DNA of 9,469 nt. Origin: Candidatus Parabacteroides intestinavium (GTDB taxonomy: Bacteria > Bacteroidota > Bacteroidia > Bacteroidales > Tannerellaceae). Positions 8,517-9,469 of the stretch are shown here, piece by piece. The translations under genes were made by a program, and so were the position numbers. Each line of letters starts with the position of its first letter. The first letter of the stretch is position 1. Below the pieces are notes generated by a model. The model was not told the origin of the DNA and did not search any database. It saw nothing but the letters and a program-made list of their open reading frames with translations. The DNA lies in contig DWYO01000207.1 in assembly GCA_019118725.1 (NCBI GenBank), positions 1 through 9,469 of the forward strand, in the 5' to 3' direction.

Positions 8517-8891
8517 TTACTTAAGCTCAACTTCTGCTCCTGCGTCTTCCAAAGTCTTCTTCAATGCTTCAGCATCTTCTTTAGAAATGCCTTCTTTAAC
8601 CTTGCTAGGAGCTGCATCAACTAAGTCCTTAGCTTCTTTCAAGCCCAGACCACAGCTTTCTTTAACAGCCTTAACCACCTGCAATTTAGCAGCACCAGCT
8701 GATTTCAGGATAACATCGAAAGAAGTCTTTTCTTCTACAGCAGCAGCACCAGCAGCAGCAGGGCCAGCAACAGCAACAGCTGCAGCAGCAGGTTCAATAC
8801 CATATTCTTCTTTCAGGATTGTAGCTAATTCGCTAACTTCTTTTACGGTCAGGTTTACTAATTGTTCTGCAAAAGCTTTCAAATCTGCCAT
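8517..8891 (-). CDS. rplL: 50S ribosomal protein L7/L12
   Basis: This 124-residue acidic protein forms dimers that make up the flexible ribosomal stalk, which recruits and stimulates the translation GTPases (initiation factor 2, EF-Tu, EF-G). Residues 1-30 are the helical dimerisation domain that attaches to L10. Residues 34-52 are the Ala/Gly/Pro/Val-rich hinge, encoded by a run of GCT/GCA-type codons. Residues 53-124 are the globular factor-binding domain, with the conserved GLGLKEAKDLVDAAP at 81-95 and the typical EDAGAEVELK end. The length and layout are normal for the family. It follows rplJ after a 47-nt AT-rich gap in which I see no hairpin, promoter or Shine-Dalgarno sequence. The start is the ATG giving MADLKAFAEQLV, the family's usual N-terminus. 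The attenuator after it should raise its level above that of rpoB. Confidence 0.98.
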   Translation of the reverse strand: MADLKAFAEQLVNLTVKEVSELATILKEEYGIEPAAAAVAVAGPAAAGAAAVEEKTSFDVILKSAGAAKLQVVKAVKESCGLGLKEAKDLVDAAPSKVKEGISKEDAEALKKTLEDAGAEVELK

Positions 8892-8938
8892 TTTTGTATG
8901 ATTTAAATGATTATTTTTTACTTGATTTTAATTATAAA

Positions 8939-9460
8939 TTATCTTTCTTCCAAAGTCTTCAACAGACCATGGATAGTTTGTCCTGATGACTGCAAAGCAG
9001 AAATAACGTTCTTCGCCGGAGATTCCAACAAAGCGATAACATCGGCGATAAGTTCTTTCTTGCTCTTGATATTTACCAATACTTCCAATGAAGAAGCATC
9101 ATAGAAGCCTTCCTGTACATAAGCGGCCTTTAACTGAGGCTTACCTTCACCTTTCGTATCTTTAGTAAAATCTTTAATCAGGCGAGCCGGAGCATTAGCG
9201 ACCATTGAAAACATCACAGCCGTATTGCCCTTTAATGCACTATGCAGCGGAGAGAAATCTCCCTCTACATTTTCCAATGCCTTCTTCAGCAAATTGTTCT
9301 TGACAACAACCAACTTCACTTCATTCTTGAAGCATTCTTTTCTTAAACGACTGGTAGTCTCAGCATCAATAGCTTCGATATCTGTCAGATAGAAATTAGG
9401 ATACTCCTTTAATGTTGCTGTCAGTTGTTCTATAATTAAACCTTTATCTTCCTTTCTCAT
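8939..9460 (-). CDS. rplJ: 50S ribosomal protein L10
   Basis: This 173-residue protein is the base of the ribosomal stalk: its N-terminal domain binds 23S rRNA next to L11, and its long C-terminal helix carries the L7/L12 dimers. The family's conserved stretches are visible: VVVKNNLLKKAL at 51-62, LKGNTAVMF at 76-84, a GGL-like middle region replaced here by VQEGFYDASSLE at 115-126, and a C-terminal helical segment from about 134 to 172. The gene is complete, starting at an ATG with MRKEDKGLIIEQL, but only 9 bases lie upstream. The leader where L10 or the L10-L12 complex represses its own translation in other bacteria is therefore outside, as are the promoter and rplK-rplA. It is the first gene of the four in this window. 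Confidence 0.98.
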   Translation of the reverse strand: MRKEDKGLIIEQLTATLKEYPNFYLTDIEAIDAETTSRLRKECFKNEVKLVVVKNNLLKKALENVEGDFSPLHSALKGNTAVMFSMVANAPARLIKDFTKDTKGEGKPQLKAAYVQEGFYDASSLEVLVNIKSKKELIADVIALLESPAKNVISALQSSGQTIHGLLKTLEER

Positions 9461-9469
9461 TGCTCAATT

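Noticed and set aside
8735..8800. Run of CAG/GCA triplets resembling a microsatellite
   Set aside because: It encodes the Ala/Gly/Pro hinge of L7/L12, where low complexity is normal for the family.
8509..8901. A 130-codon plus-strand open frame covering rplL
   Set aside because: It is the antisense shadow of the Ala-rich rplL gene; alanine codons read backwards give Ser, Ala and Cys codons that keep the frame open.
8892..8938. Palindrome-like AT-rich words in the rplJ-rplL gap
   Set aside because: Short A/T palindromes such as ATTTAAAT are expected by chance in sequence this AT-rich, and no stable stem forms.

Overview
This window is a housekeeping block from a member of the phylum Bacteroidota, most likely order Bacteroidales (Bacteroides, Phocaeicola, Parabacteroides or a close relative). 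The evidence is the close fit of the translated RNA polymerase subunits to the Bacteroidales form as I remember it, the AT-rich gaps, and the lack of Shine-Dalgarno sequences before the start codons. The genus cannot be fixed without a search.

All four genes lie on the minus strand, so transcription runs from right to left: rplJ (L10, 8939-9460), rplL (L7/L12, 8517-8891), rpoB (beta, 4597-8409) and rpoC (beta', 222-4505). This is the classic rplJL-rpoBC order. The right edge cuts the sequence 9 bases before the rplJ start, so the operon promoter, the upstream rplK-rplA genes and any L10-binding leader lie outside. All four genes are complete, with the family motifs in place and no frameshifts.

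The non-coding signal is in the gaps. Between rplL and rpoB there is a 15-bp hairpin with a GGGA tetraloop followed by five U residues. It looks like an intrinsic terminator working as an attenuator, which would let the cell make much more L10 and L7/L12 than polymerase. Between rpoB and rpoC there is a 13-bp hairpin with a 16-nt loop and no U tract, a better fit to an RNA processing or stability element. After rpoC a 12-bp hairpin with U tracts should end the operon. The rplJ-rplL gap is 47 nt of AT-rich sequence with no clear element.

Positions 1-150, beyond the terminator, hold no gene I can identify. There is no minus-strand start codon. Two plus-strand frames run in from the left edge and stop at 103 and 129. 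The first 60 bases are visibly more GC-rich than the gaps elsewhere.

I see no mobile element, CRISPR array, tRNA or undescribed multi-gene system here. The points most worth a second look are the two intercistronic hairpins, a tandem duplication of about 24 residues near the C-terminus of beta', an Asn at the position of E. coli beta His526 in the rifampicin pocket, and the unexplained left edge.
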